Positions 34,701-39,580 of a stretch of DNA of 64,000 bases are shown here, piece after piece. The translations under genes and the position numbers were made by a program. Position 1 is the stretch's first letter; each line of letters begins with the position of its first letter. Location of the stretch: the NCBI GenBank assembly GCA_964636125.1, contig CAZWPX010000020.1, forward strand, positions 14,261 to 78,260, in the 5' to 3' direction. The notes beneath the pieces are model-generated. The model was given only the letters and a program-made list of their open reading frames with translations. It was not told the origin of the DNA and made no database searches. The DNA comes from CAJINA01 sp964636125 (GTDB lineage: Bacteria; Desulfobacterota; Desulfobacteria; Desulfobacterales; CAJINA01).

Positions 34701-36305
34701 TTGGAGACTTTTTACCCCCAGCAGCAGATTCGATCCGTTGGTGACGTTCAGGGCGGGAAACTGAACGTCTGTATTCGGGCTGTCCTGCTTGTACCAGCCG
34801 TCATCCAGAATAAAGCTGTAGATCACATGGGTAATCGTGNNNNNNNNNNNNNNNNNNNNNNNNNNNNNNNNNNNNNNNNNNNNNNNNNNNNNNNNNNNNN
34901 NNNNNNNNNNNNNNNNNNNNNNNNNNNNNNNNNNNNNNNCGTAATCGATGCTGTTCCCCGGGCGCCTGCCCCCCAGATAGCCCCGGCCGTTGACGTTTAC
35001 GGCACTGGTGGCGTCGATGGACATGGCGTCGCCAACGCTGATGTCCAGCCCGTAAACCTGTGTGCTCGTGGCATCGAGATGGGTCAGGTTCGAGCCGTTG
35101 GTCAGGCTCAAGGCCGGCAGTTGGAGGCTTTTAACCCCCAGCAGCAGATTCGCTTCGTTGGTGACGTTCAGGGCGGGAAACTGAACGTCTGTATTCGGGC
35201 TGTTCTGCTTGTACCAGCCGTCATCCAGAATAAAGCTGTAGATCACATGGGTAATCGTGCTGCTGAACACCCGGCCGTCTCGGGTGATGGCCACATTTTC
35301 GTAGATGCCGGGGACCGCCGGCAGGGGTGTGCTCGAATCCGCAGGCGTCAGATCGTTGTTGTCCACCACCAGATCGCCATATGTCTGGGAAGCACCTTTC
35401 CAGTAAATGGTCCCGGCACCGCCGTTGCCGCCACTGTTCTGGCTGGCACCGCCGTGAGCGGTTACGGTACCGCCGTAGGTGTTGGTCGTGTAATAGATTG
35501 CGATCCGGCCGCCGCCGCCGCCGCCCTTGGCATTGGTGGTATAAGTACCGGCGCTGCCGCCCTTGGCCGAGATGACGCCGTTTCCGCTAATGCTGCCGGT
35601 ATGAATATAAATGCCGCCGCCGGCACCGCCGCCGTTACCGTTACTCCCGGGCGTACTTCCGTCGGTACTGATCGTGCCATCGACGGCTAACGTGCCAGCC
35701 ACTGTCAGTCGAATCAGCCCGCCGCCATCTCCACCCGGGTAATCGCCATAGTAGTTATAACCGCCGCCGCCGCCGCCCGGCTCCGTCGGATCGGTCAGAA
35801 CGCCATAGGACGAACCGATGATGGCGCCGGTTCCACTTCCGCCCGTCCCACCGTAACTGCCCCCGGCACGCTTGCTGCTCCCATTGGTTGTGACATTGCC
35901 GCTGGTGCGACCGTAATCGATGCTGTTCCCCGGGCGCCTGCCCCCCAGATAGCCCCGGCCGTTGACATTGATTTTACCGCCAGCCTTCAAATCCAAGTTT
36001 CCGATTACGGTAAGATCCATTGAATAAACAGTGGTGTCATCCGTATCGCTGTGGGTAACCGTGGCGTTATTTTTTACCGTTAGGGAGGAAAACGTATGGG
36101 CCCCGTTGATGGTCACAGTTACGGCATCGGTACCATTCCCGATGACAAGGTCCTGTCCGTCATACGTGGTATCAGCGTCACCGATTATGGTATCGCCCAC
36201 AACTGTTTCAGCCAGGACCTCCGCTGGAGGAAAAAGCAGGATTATGGGAAATATAAGGGATATTGCGGCGATGGTTCTACAGATCAGCCGCATGTGTGAC
36301 ATCAT
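16788..36305 (-). CDS. giant exported multidomain surface protein ending in a Hint domain (interrupted by assembly gap)
   Basis: As assembled this reads 6505 codons including 34 unknown ones (456-489). Start ATG 36305 has AGGGGG 5 nt upstream and leads into a signal peptide (RLICRTIAAISLIFPIILLF). Order from the N-terminus: glycine-rich tandem repeats (to ~aa 770); four DUF11 repeats (nt ~34000-32510); a second glycine-rich block (nt ~32500-28750); four more DUF11 repeats (to ~27290); six CARDB repeats (to ~25325); an Ig-like and several FN3 domains (to ~23270); a right-handed beta-helix (nt ~23250-22650); further Ig/FN3 domains; a calcium-style beta region; and a C-terminal Hint domain from Cys6341 (ACFAAGTPITMWDGS). 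The Hint block B TTDEH and the final YNFEVDKYHAYFANG are present, so self-cleavage is plausible. No toxin domain follows. Likely a surface adhesin or matrix protein; function unproven. Confidence 0.85.
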   Translation of the reverse strand: MMSHMRLICRTIAAISLIFPIILLFPPAEVLAETVVGDTIIGDADTTYDGQDLVIGNGTDAVTVTINGAHTFSSLTVKNNATVTHSDTDDTTVYSMDLTVIGNLDLKAGGKINVNGRGYLGGRRPGNSIDYGRTSGNVTTNGSSKRAGGSYGGTGGSGTGAIIGSSYGVLTDPTEPGGGGGGYNYYGDYPGGDGGGLIRLTVAGTLAVDGTISTDGSTPGSNGNGGGAGGGIYIHTGSISGNGVISAKGGSAGTYTTNAKGGGGGGRIAIYYTTNTYGGTVTAHGGASQNSGGNGGAGTIYWKGASQTYGDLVVDNNDLTPADSSTPLPAVPGIYENVAITRDGRVFSSTITHVIYSFILDDGWYKQNSPNTDVQFPALNVTNEANLLLGVKSLQLPALSLTNGSNLTHLDATSTQVYGLDISVGDAMSIDATSAVNVNGRGYLGGRRPGNSIDYXXXXXXXXXXXXXXXXXXXXXXXXXXXXXXXXXXTITHVIYSFILDDGWYKQDSPNTDVQFPALNVTNGSNLLLGVKSLQLPALSLTNSSNLTHLDATATQVYGLDISVGGAMSIDATSAVNVNGRGYLGGRRPGNSIDYGRTSGNVTTNGSSKRAGGSYGGTGGSGTGAIIGSSYGVLTDPTEPGGGGGGYNYYGDYPGGDGGGLIRLTVAGTLAVDGTISTDGSTPGSNGNGGGAGGGIYIHTVSISGSGVISANGGSAGTYTTSAKGGGGGGRIAVYSQSSSYLGTISADGGTGTYGGGTGEAGTLYSEPSAIDLSITIADALDPVFNGESIDYTLIVTNNSATDATGVILTDTIPAGALFQSTAPSQGSCTENGGVVTCDLGSIVAGGDATVLLQVLVADEWTQTNSATVIGNQLDLLPESNTAAETTVIDPADLAVTQSASAEPAIPGDPFSYAITVTNNGPLDADSVTLSNVLPDSIPTPEYSTDGGSTWDPWTGSVNLETLANGAVQEVQIRGTVDPAATEPITHTVSIESVRSDPDESNNTAVLGTTFLPRADLSIALTDDPDPVVPGTPLTYTFTIVNAGPSDATHVVLTDAVPAAVSGSAYSLDAGVTWTAWTGSIDIGTLVPGASREVHLRGTVLSETVTGIENSADVASVVADPETADNTTGTMATAVSPTADLSLTMTDAPDPAVADYDLTYEMNLTNLGPSDAVNTVLTDELPAPLENPVYSLDGGLTWSSYTGSLNLGTLVSSGAIKILLRGTILSGTEGTLSNSCSVSSDTYDPDTVNNAVSGVETVVEADPPAETIAADMVIDTLDFSHDGRHITVGDGATPVTLTVNGTHTFASLTIQPGAVVTHGQTDGASVYWMALLIEGDLNVMDGGAIDTNARGYLGGRRPGNASDYGRTVGNVTTGGSYDADGGSYGGLGGNGSNGGAICLTYGEVTDPADLGSGGGAWDSNHPGGDGGGLIRLTVGGALTNDGAISANGGTPGSGRLAGGGSGGGIYIQTGSLVGGGVISADGGNGGTYCCGHQMGGGGGGRIAILADSDLFTGLITAYGGSGTQGGPSGGAGTIFKKSAAQSHGDLMADNGGRIPIDSSTPLPAEPTVYENVRITGGARVFNTTVTQVTGTFILDNGWYKQDNPELTLQLPALNVTNNAQLLLGVGQVQLPSLSLTNGSTMQHLETTATQQYRLDVQVDGSMFVDATSRVDVDAHGYLGGRRPGNASDYGRTVGNVTTGGSYDADGGSYGGLGGNGSNGGAICSTYGEVTDPVDLGSGGGAWDSNHPGGDGGGLMRLTVGGALTNDGTISTNGGTPGSGKLAGGGSGGGIYIQTGSLVGGGVISADGGNGGSYCCVYQMGGGGGGRIAIYYTNHSYTGTLSAHGGNGTQGGPNGGAGTIFIKGPAHTYGELAVDNSERSAVEGSTPLPAAAIAFEKLTVSGSARVRTEALTWVGSLALDGAWLTLDCSGQRLTLGTLFLTNGANLTHPDTTTATTHLIDVTVTGDMTVDAASTINVAARGYLGGWRSGNSSDYGRTSGNVTTNGSREADGGSHGGFGGDGSSGPTGLSYGDLTDPVEPGGGGGAWTSNHPSGNGGGLVRLVVEGTFTHDGSIIADGGSPPAGNLAGGGAGGGISIQAGALTGTGNISSVGGTGGTYCCGYTEGGGGGGRIALHYDSSTFVGAVSAHGGAGNYGGGPGGAGTIYWKQIDQPDGDLVVENNGQTTGRISTRGLSVIYRGTSDAEGGIAGSVLTDTAAAWIPGALVGMIVNPDRRQNASFGITDNTETTLTTDGDLGIVAAGGASYAIGVGQFNSVSIGRSAFVGLDDLPLYADVVDLYDQATVSHEDAGTDSVSRLDIHATYLTIDETSRIDVSDQGYLGGYSGGNSSYYGRTTGNTNGSYKTSGGSHGNLGGTGYQTHPVGAAYGSDMAPGDLGGGGGAWDGGNPGGDGGGLVNLTVSGTLLLNGAISANGNSAGSGTLAGGGAGGGILVRAGRFEGSGAMTANGGNGGTHSYGSGGGGGGRLAYLYGASSYSGTTTALGGTGQNGGTDGGDGTVYTGEQQFADITITISDDPDPASVGGPLTYDITVTNNGPVDVTGVTVSDLLPPGVVFVSAGPSQGTCSGSETVSCDLGTLANGNSATVTVVVDPTTPGTIENSVGVAIDQIALDPMKITASTSTLVYASDAEADLSVSIVDGVDPITAGQSLTYTVIVTSSSVFDAQNVILTQVLSAQIQDPVYSLDGGGTWHNWTGTIHLGIVPAGESIEVRIRGTVHPSALGLLTTAAEVTSDTGDPNPANNDASEMTTASALADLLVDMSSTPHPVAAGEDLTSTVTLTNAGPSDALNVSLSADMPVQLDGQQYSLNNGDTWSSWTGALNIGTVAAGAKKIVLLRGAVQLGATGSLSYAATVSSDTSDPDTTFNSSGVVTTSITTRADLVVTLSDNPDPVTVGDPLTYQIAVTNNGPSNAANVSLTHVVPGSVTVVSTSPGQGTCSGTGPVNCDLGGVSRNGQLFITIVGTPQSTGTISATATVASGEPDADTANNAVTEETTVSSNSDLVVSQIDLSPPDSIRDGETVILTATVQNLNDYPSVNTFMVDFLLDGTSIGTQSVDDSLAGGASVQISREWTARPGAHSIEVVVDSAGNVVETDETNNSKQLDSLAVGWADFVIAGVTWAPENPVQGERVTFTATVANNGAATLRAFAVDFTIDGAGIGSVEIPGGLATGATTAVTQTWTAETGEHTVEVVADSAGQISESDESNNLLAQPLSSIAAADLAVSGIVYDPLQPADGQPVTLTATVENIASTTLKDFDVEFVVDGTAIGSHTVSGGLAGGASTQVSETWPALVGTHIVTVTADAARVVTESEEENNTGSVTLPLIAAPDLTISSITRTPATPSMGEMVTFTATISNTGGSTERKFEVGFAVDGEAIGIQAVATGLENNATTTVTHTWVATSGSHTVTVTVDPGDQMPETDDANNSLTENLPTILPPDLTVSEITWFPSSPTDGEEITFTATITNDGSGGLFGTFYTQFNVDGASIGTIPFTQPVASGASIQISQTWTATPGTHSITVNVDITQFVKEADETNNLLGQTMPPIGAVDLLISRIDWSPDPIVDGEFAEFTAVVENREAGRTSRTFAVEFRIDGQVIDRRTIFGIEADGQQSVSVPWTATAGQHQVEIVADVTSQITEADETNNILSQALPFVADAMAPTPPTVDPVSSPTNSAIQTLKGTKETEASIWINGFEVVPVDALTTWSYPVNLATGENNIEIYSKDANDNQSTSVFTLILYDSIPPDPVTPLTAIAAGDGTFVQLNWGGYNLTANEDVAFFRVYVSDQPYTTVEGLTAVSSPMVGSTAYMVQALTSGTIYYFAVVAVDRAGNAQSEVTPIAVAPVDTAAPSNVTNVQVESHADRLLFSWAHSPAGDLGGYRVYFDGAAEALVLAVDQASYEAAGLDPASVHTFRITAVDTQGNESSGVSVVAVTVLANPVDTSAEARSGYADLSWTAVEPVQYVKYYALYMSTVSFTSVEGMAPVEHVTGTSARISDLTNGETYYLAVTAVNTSGGESKQVSTVTASPIQRPEIVSVKGNYVSPVSAVNDFRLTLQFDSTMDTSVTPVIDIAGSGIDRPTVPAGGTWVSSRIPNDTYATPEIALAQGMDGTLQVDISGAKDAETNTMLAVSGVYTFTLDATPPITPAFSLLSTGCSSAMLSWAAYTPPPDLAGYQIYLERGSSFSEIGGRSPIGWTERGGLTLTITGLSFGSDYYAAVVAVDKVGNKFTDVSPVTFRLDQSIPPPITTTVESGADPGIAKVSWPVQDTASICGFAGYRLYYQDADFTSVSGLVPQAILGIGDQQITIEGLDRSKRYYFAVVGFNDAGDFDSAVSPTAWTDPYAGEIVQDTVIGAGTQKSIPVHQAIVVTNGATLTLATGTHLLFAPGTGITVESGRIIAEGTDLEPVVLTSQSDQPDGEPRPGDWNGLVLGDGAGASLLRHVIVRYASEVSIAGASPTLEAFSSLYSAGSGLLVKNGATVTTMEALIAYNQTGVRIEDTAQLSISQSVIKGNTVNAVSAGTLVLNASGNWWGSIDEASIISKLTGNVNYTNYLTDEPLLTPAVGIAGGETSVGTRNIELRLACRTADEMRISEDSAFTGIYFQAFSDRQVFELSEGGGAKTIFAEFRSVSGAVSIPVSIDINYITDGPVIHQFNLFEGQTLNRPFTVSAQATAALGLTAVEFYVDGEIQNQGAASPYSYRWDIRNVDNGVHRVKLVVQDSAGNLATTERNLVVDVTPPPAPAITDPGSGMVTASETLTVRGSTEPFITLQITRNGYVVANIGAASDGSFEVTGVTLTEGANTLLATARDDFGQSPSSNPVDVILDSGVPAAPLALEPHVRPWGGIEISWQFSESGERPVRFDLYRHDAYFTDPSEATLIKANLDRMDHIDNLAPDGTLYYGVVGLDAAGNLSELSNVVSAIYDLTSPGFAIEYDRPAPFGPDTISITVTTDEPLENAPALTILPYGTYVPKAVKLASVDTLTYTGTFTIEADTPSGTAAVNVSGKDAAGNSFYGKPEGADFVVDTDGPACIVAVDATPPVQLLTDQILTVTLTLDEPAKDGTVPDLRFAPPDGPDVAIDLTGEGTAWTGTLLLTNAMGKGNGRFILAVEDALSNPGTHITSGEYMEIYNTAFPDPTSPPSNLAAVTRSGGNVELNWDGVPGAESYRVYRISGECTQAPGEVAGEGITTNTFTDHPATDGKYCYGVKADLKGAESVLSGVASAVVDGTPPNPPENVSVALGDIGVRVAWEAPGTGEVAATYLVYRNGHLIRTVSGFIRSINDHPPAGGQYSYTVASVDWIGNEHLSSPVILNLNVGAVSNLEVFVRQGDVPHLGWDNLDPDVVGFNVYRGGLRLNTGLVAQTAFADNLYAGNSRVSYSVRAVNESGEESPPRIVDVYPLNIEVVTNPDAGGTGRPMVANYFNVLALSLLNREPGHDLTLDQVHLTLITEGADPFTLTKNVDWYINPGGSRREDLVVPVGDTTGAHELAIELRHSFEGGSSVVYEKLLSVTEIDRPGVTVDLSTTAVPLAGGYATVRLCINNHGYAEMDIVVSRGSTHGDLFVVVKNEDGLEIGRANFNGVPEGTRLSADKRAYLTVPGSGSSCVDVDVLVPETLETGDSVTFEGGVRDIYYYLGTGDEMLSGGLTAHMDSGISQSAYFGTASADKTVYVGDEPVIISGQALDRQTQSPVPEAALKLGFYSRGFKWFEEIVANDQGNFSYTYQPSHGMSGHFVVWAAHPAVFDTLNQAQFGLYRLYNSPEYGEIRMSKADSMSFQIELYNPGENPLTEFTSSFRAYTVDAEGVEIDEPTVTGQVVFSDDAFALQPGEKKPITLQLTADAGAPDAVNVEYDFQSAQNVTATFTGNVSLLQAIPILSVEAPHSGYVDLSLDRGTILSRPVTVKNIGLEALEGVEIIPPEEVAWMSLNLAKSETDKYLLGDIAAGASKTFDVVFAPPEDTTFGYHQDRIVLRGTNTATDYEIGLYGRVTSNKLGSVKFSVTNILDQELEGATIRLRNRAISEETEPVKTDLYGERLIADIQEGSWSWQVSAPGHRSETGVIHITADQTQIVEPLLSRSMVTINFKVEPVPYTDRYEIKLEQTFETHVPIPVLVVDPASKDFGTIRDGFEATYMVNVSNFGLKQMEDVVLATEETRNSRFEPLVKYLPVLAAMQTVQIPYRYSFNIQRSSLGEETTPQAASQNPPETLDSISVATGGFRTTASAVRTPLAERSFGDCLSDFVNPMEGIEAMEAIGAHIKARGYCANSTTPLAVGSGLMAFAAVTGGAENVIIGTAACLMNSVRQLIGKHFGGGGGGSDKKKSGGGGPVTGTSGGFARDPACFAAGTPITMWDGSTKLIEDISTGDRILSLHGTADRVRRVYSRQVDRVRELWIRSADGKETKRLVTTDEHLFRLAHQGWTVARQIGVGDEVILTGGYTGRVVRNDSVERRERVYNFEVDKYHAYFANGSLVYERCWNTDEDPFPKEATGQSQAVSQNYAIEVVKE
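28750..32290 (-). repeat. second block of diverged glycine-rich repeats in the giant gene
   Basis: Four units of roughly 0.9-1.07 kb with GYLGG anchors near 32225, 31255, 30345 and 29280. They are related to the 972-bp units but more diverged (GYLGGRRPGNASDYG, GYLGGWRSGNSSDYG, GYLGGYSGGNSSYYG). Glycine runs such as GGGGGGR recur, and some units carry an adjacent CC pair not seen in the first block. Confidence 0.8.
34520..35966 (-). repeat. 972-bp tandem repeat units in the giant gene (324 codons each)
   Basis: The anchor CGTAATCGATG occurs at 35912, 34940 and 34520. The gap-free unit from 34940 to 35911 measures 972 bp. The unit below the gap shows 320 bp, and adding the 652 bp missing between GTAATCGTG and CGTAATCGATG in the intact copy gives exactly 972. 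Copies are nearly identical, which explains the broken assembly. Each encodes a GRGYLGGRRPGNS... glycine-rich segment and a beta-rich ILDDGWYKQ segment. Confidence 0.9.
34840..34939. other. assembly gap of 100 N
   Basis: A run of exactly 100 N, a conventional placeholder for unknown length. Alignment of the flanking tandem copies predicts 652 bp missing, or 652 plus a multiple of 972. Both 100 and 652 leave remainder 1 on division by 3, which is why the reading frame still appears open. Confidence 0.97.
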
Positions 36306-36793
36306 AACATCCCCCTGACGGGTTACAGCATTTTCAGGCCAGGTTCCTGTACACGATGGCCCGTTCAGGCATTGGTTTGCCGATACCTCGGAATATCAAA
36401 TGGTAGATTTTGGTTCAGAGCGTTGTGAAACAAGTGCCTAAAATACAAATGTTTCGTATAGAAAACAGAACGTTGTTGTCTGATGAATGGGCTGCCGGGA
36501 TAATTGGCAAACAGTGTGGAGTTGATGAGCGCAAGCAACGCAACAGCGAATGAGGGAATGTCTCTCGGTCAGATTTCTGTTATCAGATTCGAAAAAAAAC
36601 CGGTTTACCTCATGCGGTTGGTCTAATATCTGGTGTAAAAGTCAGCATCACCATCATTAAAATAAATCGCATTAAAAAATCATCCCAACAGGCCTATTAT
36701 TAAAAAAGTGATCTACATTTGTCAATTAAAACAGACCATAAAATCCTAAAAAAAGCCGCCAGGTTTCGTAACACTTTGAAGTTTATGTTCTTA
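36306..36793. other. intergenic region upstream of the giant-protein operon
   Basis: 488 bp with no supportable gene on either strand. It should hold the promoter and leader of the operon. The leader has short self-complementary stretches (for example CAGGAACCTG near 36345), but no known riboswitch could be assigned. The AT-rich part near 36700 resembles ordinary spacer. Confidence 0.5.
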
Positions 36794-36833
36794 AACAAAA
36801 AAAGTCCGCCAAGTATGAATACCGGTGGACTTT
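36794..36833 (-). terminator. Rho-independent terminator of the nfnAB operon
   Basis: On the minus strand a 10-bp stem (36824-36833 with 36801-36810, one G-U pair) encloses a 13-nt loop and is followed by a run of seven T. It lies 105 nt past the end of the nfnB-like gene. Confidence 0.75.
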
Positions 36834-36937
36834 CTTGCTTTCTATTTGTGGTGGGCGCTATGCTTCTTACCAGGCCATTCTCAGTCCACGGATCTTAACC
36901 CTTGAGCTTGTAGCCCTGGAACCCTTGGACCCTGCCT

Positions 36938-38338
36938 TCACCACCCCAGCTTAAGGTACTTGTCGATGGAATTGGCCGCTTCTCTGCCGGCCCCCATGGC
37001 CAGGATAACCGTAGCGGCCCCGGTAACAATATCACCCCCTGCCCAGACACCCGGTTTGGTAGTTTTTCCGGTCTCAGGTTCAGCGATTACGTAACCCCAT
37101 TGGTTAAGCTGCATGTCAGGGGTTTCACTGGTCAACAGCGGGTTGGCCCCGGAACCCACGGCGACAATACACAAGTCGCACTCGATCTCAAACTCGGAGC
37201 CTTCGATAGGCACCGGGCTCCTGCGGCCGGACTCGTCCGGTTCACCCAGCTCCATTTTAAGGCACTCCATGCCTGTCAGGCGGCCTTTTTCATTGCCTCG
37301 GTATTGGGTTGGGTTGGTCAGTAAAAAGAGTTCAATGCCTTCCTCTTCCGCGTGATGAATTTCCGCACCCCTGGCCGGCATCTCTTCGCGGGATCTGCGG
37401 TAAACAATCTTCACGTTCTCCGCCCCCAGGCGCATGGCGGTTCGGGCGGAATCCATCGCAACATTTCCAGCCCCGAGAACAACGACGTTTTTACCGATGG
37501 GGATCGGCGTGTCCACCTTGGGAAACTCATAGGCTTTCATCAGGTTGGCGCGGGTCAGGTACTCATTGGCCGAAAGGATACCCACATTGTTTTCGCCGGG
37601 GATGTTCATGAATCGCGGTAACCCGGCACCGACACCCACATAGACCGCATCGTAGCCCTGCTCGAACAGTTCATCCATTGAGACCGTCCGGCCCACAACC
37701 GCGTTGCACTCCACCTTGACACCCAGCCGTTCCAGAAAATTAACCTCCTGGGCAACAATGGCCTTGGGCAGGCGAAACTCAGGGATACCGTATACCAGCA
37801 CCCCGCCAGGTTTGTGAAACGCCTCCAGGATGGTCACATCGTGACCTTTGACAATGAGGTCACCGGCCACGGTAAGCCCTGAAGGTCCCGAGCCGACGAT
37901 AGCCACCTTTTTACCGGTAGAAGCCTGGGTAGGCGGGAGCTCCCCGGTCCCGTATTCTCTTTCATAATCCGCGCAAAAGCGCTCGAGGTTACCGATGGCG
38001 ACAGGTTCACCCTTTTTACCGACGATACACAAGCCCTCACACTGAATCTCCTGGGGGCAGACCCTCCCGCAGACGGCTGGCAAGGCGTTCTTACTCCACA
38101 GGTTCCGGATGGCCCCCGTGAAATCACCTTCTGATATCAAATTAATAAACCCCGGGATATCCACTTCCACCGGACAACCGGCCACGCAGCCCGGTTTCCG
38201 GCACTGCAGGCATCTTGCGGCCTCTTCCTGGGCCATTTTCACTGTATAGCCGGTTGGAACTTCCAGAAAATTGTGCGCCCTTACCTGCGCCTCCTGCTCC
38301 GGCATGGCAACGCGGGGTACTGCCTTTCTCTTAGCCAT
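36938..38338 (-). CDS. nfnB: NADPH-binding subunit of NfnAB-type transhydrogenase (GltA/SudA family)
   Basis: 466 residues annotated in databases as NADPH-dependent glutamate synthase small chain, sulfide dehydrogenase alpha or NfnB. The N-terminal domain binds two 4Fe-4S clusters (AARCLQCRKPGCVAGCPVEVDIP, and CGRVCPQEIQCEGLCIVG). Two Rossmann folds follow: FAD at VAIVGSGPSGLTVAGDL and NADP at VVVLGAGNVAMDSARTAMRL. The C-terminus has GVWAGGDIVTGAATVILAMGAG. Pairing with the NfnA-like gene 49 nt upstream favours electron-bifurcating NADH-dependent ferredoxin:NADP oxidoreductase over glutamate synthase, since no gltB-type large subunit is present. In sulfate reducers this enzyme balances ferredoxin, NADH and NADPH pools in the cytoplasm. 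Confidence 0.9.
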   Translation of the reverse strand: MAKRKAVPRVAMPEQEAQVRAHNFLEVPTGYTVKMAQEEAARCLQCRKPGCVAGCPVEVDIPGFINLISEGDFTGAIRNLWSKNALPAVCGRVCPQEIQCEGLCIVGKKGEPVAIGNLERFCADYEREYGTGELPPTQASTGKKVAIVGSGPSGLTVAGDLIVKGHDVTILEAFHKPGGVLVYGIPEFRLPKAIVAQEVNFLERLGVKVECNAVVGRTVSMDELFEQGYDAVYVGVGAGLPRFMNIPGENNVGILSANEYLTRANLMKAYEFPKVDTPIPIGKNVVVLGAGNVAMDSARTAMRLGAENVKIVYRRSREEMPARGAEIHHAEEEGIELFLLTNPTQYRGNEKGRLTGMECLKMELGEPDESGRRSPVPIEGSEFEIECDLCIVAVGSGANPLLTSETPDMQLNQWGYVIAEPETGKTTKPGVWAGGDIVTGAATVILAMGAGREAANSIDKYLKLGW

Positions 38339-38387
38339 TTTCTCCTCCGTAAATATATAACCGCTACTGTGGTTTTATGGATGGGCA

Positions 38388-39224
38388 CTATTCAGCGTCG
38401 CGAATGGTGCAGTACTCCTCGTGGCACTTTTTTTCCTCTTCGAGGTAGGCCTGCAGCCTGAGCATCAGCTCATCATAATCGACCTGGTGACCATCAAACT
38501 CGGGGCCGTCCACACAGGCAAATTTTGTTTCGCCGCCCACACTGACCCGGCAACCGCCGCACATCCCGGTCCCGTCGACCATGATCGGGTTCAGGCTGAC
38601 CATCGTGGGGACGTTGAATTCTTTGGTAATATTGCTCACCGCTTTCATCATGGGCACCGGTCCGATAGCCACCACGAGTTTCACATCCTCAGCTTCCAGG
38701 ACCTCTTGCATAACTTCTGTTACAAAGCCATGGTGTCCATACGAGCCATCATCTGTACAAACCCTGAGATCATGTGATGCGGCCCCCATCTCCTTTTCCA
38801 GAATCAGCAGTCCCTTATTACGAGAGCCGATAATACAGATAACATCGTTGCCAGCCTGTTTCAGACCCCGGGTAATGGGATGCAGCACCGCCACACCGGT
38901 CCCGCCGCCTACACAGACGACTTTACCCACTTTTTCAATGTGGGTGGCTTTACCGAGCGGGCCGATGACGTCCTGGAAATCGTCACCAACCTGCAGGTCC
39001 CTGAAGATGGCCGTTGATTTACCCACCACCATGTAAATAATGGTAATCGTACCCTTCTCGGCATCTGTATCCGCCATGGTCAGGGGAATACGTTCGCCCT
39101 CTTCATTGGCTTTCAGGATCACAAACTGACCTGGTTTTGCTTTGCGGGCAATCAGGGGCGCTTCGATCTCGTTAAGGATCACGGTGCCTTCTGCCATCTC
39201 TTCACGTCGAACTATCTTGAACAT
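38388..39224 (-). CDS. nfnA: NAD-binding subunit of NfnAB-type transhydrogenase (SudB/PyrK-like)
   Basis: 278 residues in the dihydroorotate dehydrogenase electron-transfer / sulfide dehydrogenase beta family. An N-terminal FAD-binding barrel (KPGQFVILKANEEGERIPLTM) is followed by an NAD-binding fold (VVCVGGGTGVAVLHPITRGL). The C-terminal GTGMCGGCRVSVGG... with a later Cys (KFACVDGPEFDGHQVD) supplies a 2Fe-2S site with the family Asp nearby. GGAGGT precedes ATG 39224. Together with the gene 49 nt downstream it forms the NfnAB heterodimer. A promoter candidate lies about 310 nt upstream and carries the motif shared with the Fe-S module at the left end, hinting at joint redox control. Confidence 0.9.
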   Translation of the reverse strand: MFKIVRREEMAEGTVILNEIEAPLIARKAKPGQFVILKANEEGERIPLTMADTDAEKGTITIIYMVVGKSTAIFRDLQVGDDFQDVIGPLGKATHIEKVGKVVCVGGGTGVAVLHPITRGLKQAGNDVICIIGSRNKGLLILEKEMGAASHDLRVCTDDGSYGHHGFVTEVMQEVLEAEDVKLVVAIGPVPMMKAVSNITKEFNVPTMVSLNPIMVDGTGMCGGCRVSVGGETKFACVDGPEFDGHQVDYDELMLRLQAYLEEEKKCHEEYCTIRDAE

Positions 39225-39536
39225 TGTTTACCTCCGGACGAACATCTTCATGAATGATTGACTTTACGGACTCAAATCTCCACAGGCAGGCGCGCAGGCG
39301 ATTGGCCAGAGCACTGCAAAGCTTCCCGGGTTTGCCGGTCAGGCACAATCCCAACGTCGCCGCAGTTGGCTGAATGCAGATTGAGAGCCCGGATATAAAT
39401 TACAATAGATCTCCTTCTAGAGCAATCGCGAGCAGACATGAAGCGCGGCGTACACAAAGGAATACGAATAATCTGAAGATGATCTACACCTGGGACCGGG
39501 CAAGCATCATTTCACCGCAACCCCATAAAACGTTTC

Positions 39537-39565
39537 TCTATACACGATATTATTAAAAATTGCAA
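39537..39565 (-). promoter_or_regulatory. promoter candidate upstream of nfnA
   Basis: Minus strand: TTGCAA (39560-39565), 17-nt spacer, TATAGA (39537-39542). If used for nfnA the leader would be about 300 nt. The stretch 39225-39714 contains no supportable gene; the rest of the long leader shows no structure I can name. Confidence 0.4.
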
Positions 39566-39568
39566 ATA

Positions 39569-39580
39569 AGCATATACTCA
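39569..39580. promoter_or_regulatory. operator-like motif, copy 4 (AGCATATACTCA)
   Basis: Twelve bases identical to 1451-1462. It sits immediately upstream of the -35 box of the candidate nfnA promoter. A 12-mer match between two intergenic promoter regions in 64 kb is unlikely by chance. Confidence 0.42.

Noticed and set aside
28750..36180. CRISPR-like regular repeats
   Set aside because: The repeats are long (0.9-1.07 kb), coding and lack unique short spacers; no cas gene is present.
36306..36421. Possible c-di-GMP (GEMM) riboswitch upstream of the giant gene
   Set aside because: GGCAAACC and GGCCTGAA blocks are present on the minus strand, but the essential ACGCAAAGCC-type core between them is absent.
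39272..39457. Small minus-strand frame of 61 codons upstream of nfnA
   Set aside because: No suitable ribosome site next to a start codon and no recognisable sequence features; more likely leader.
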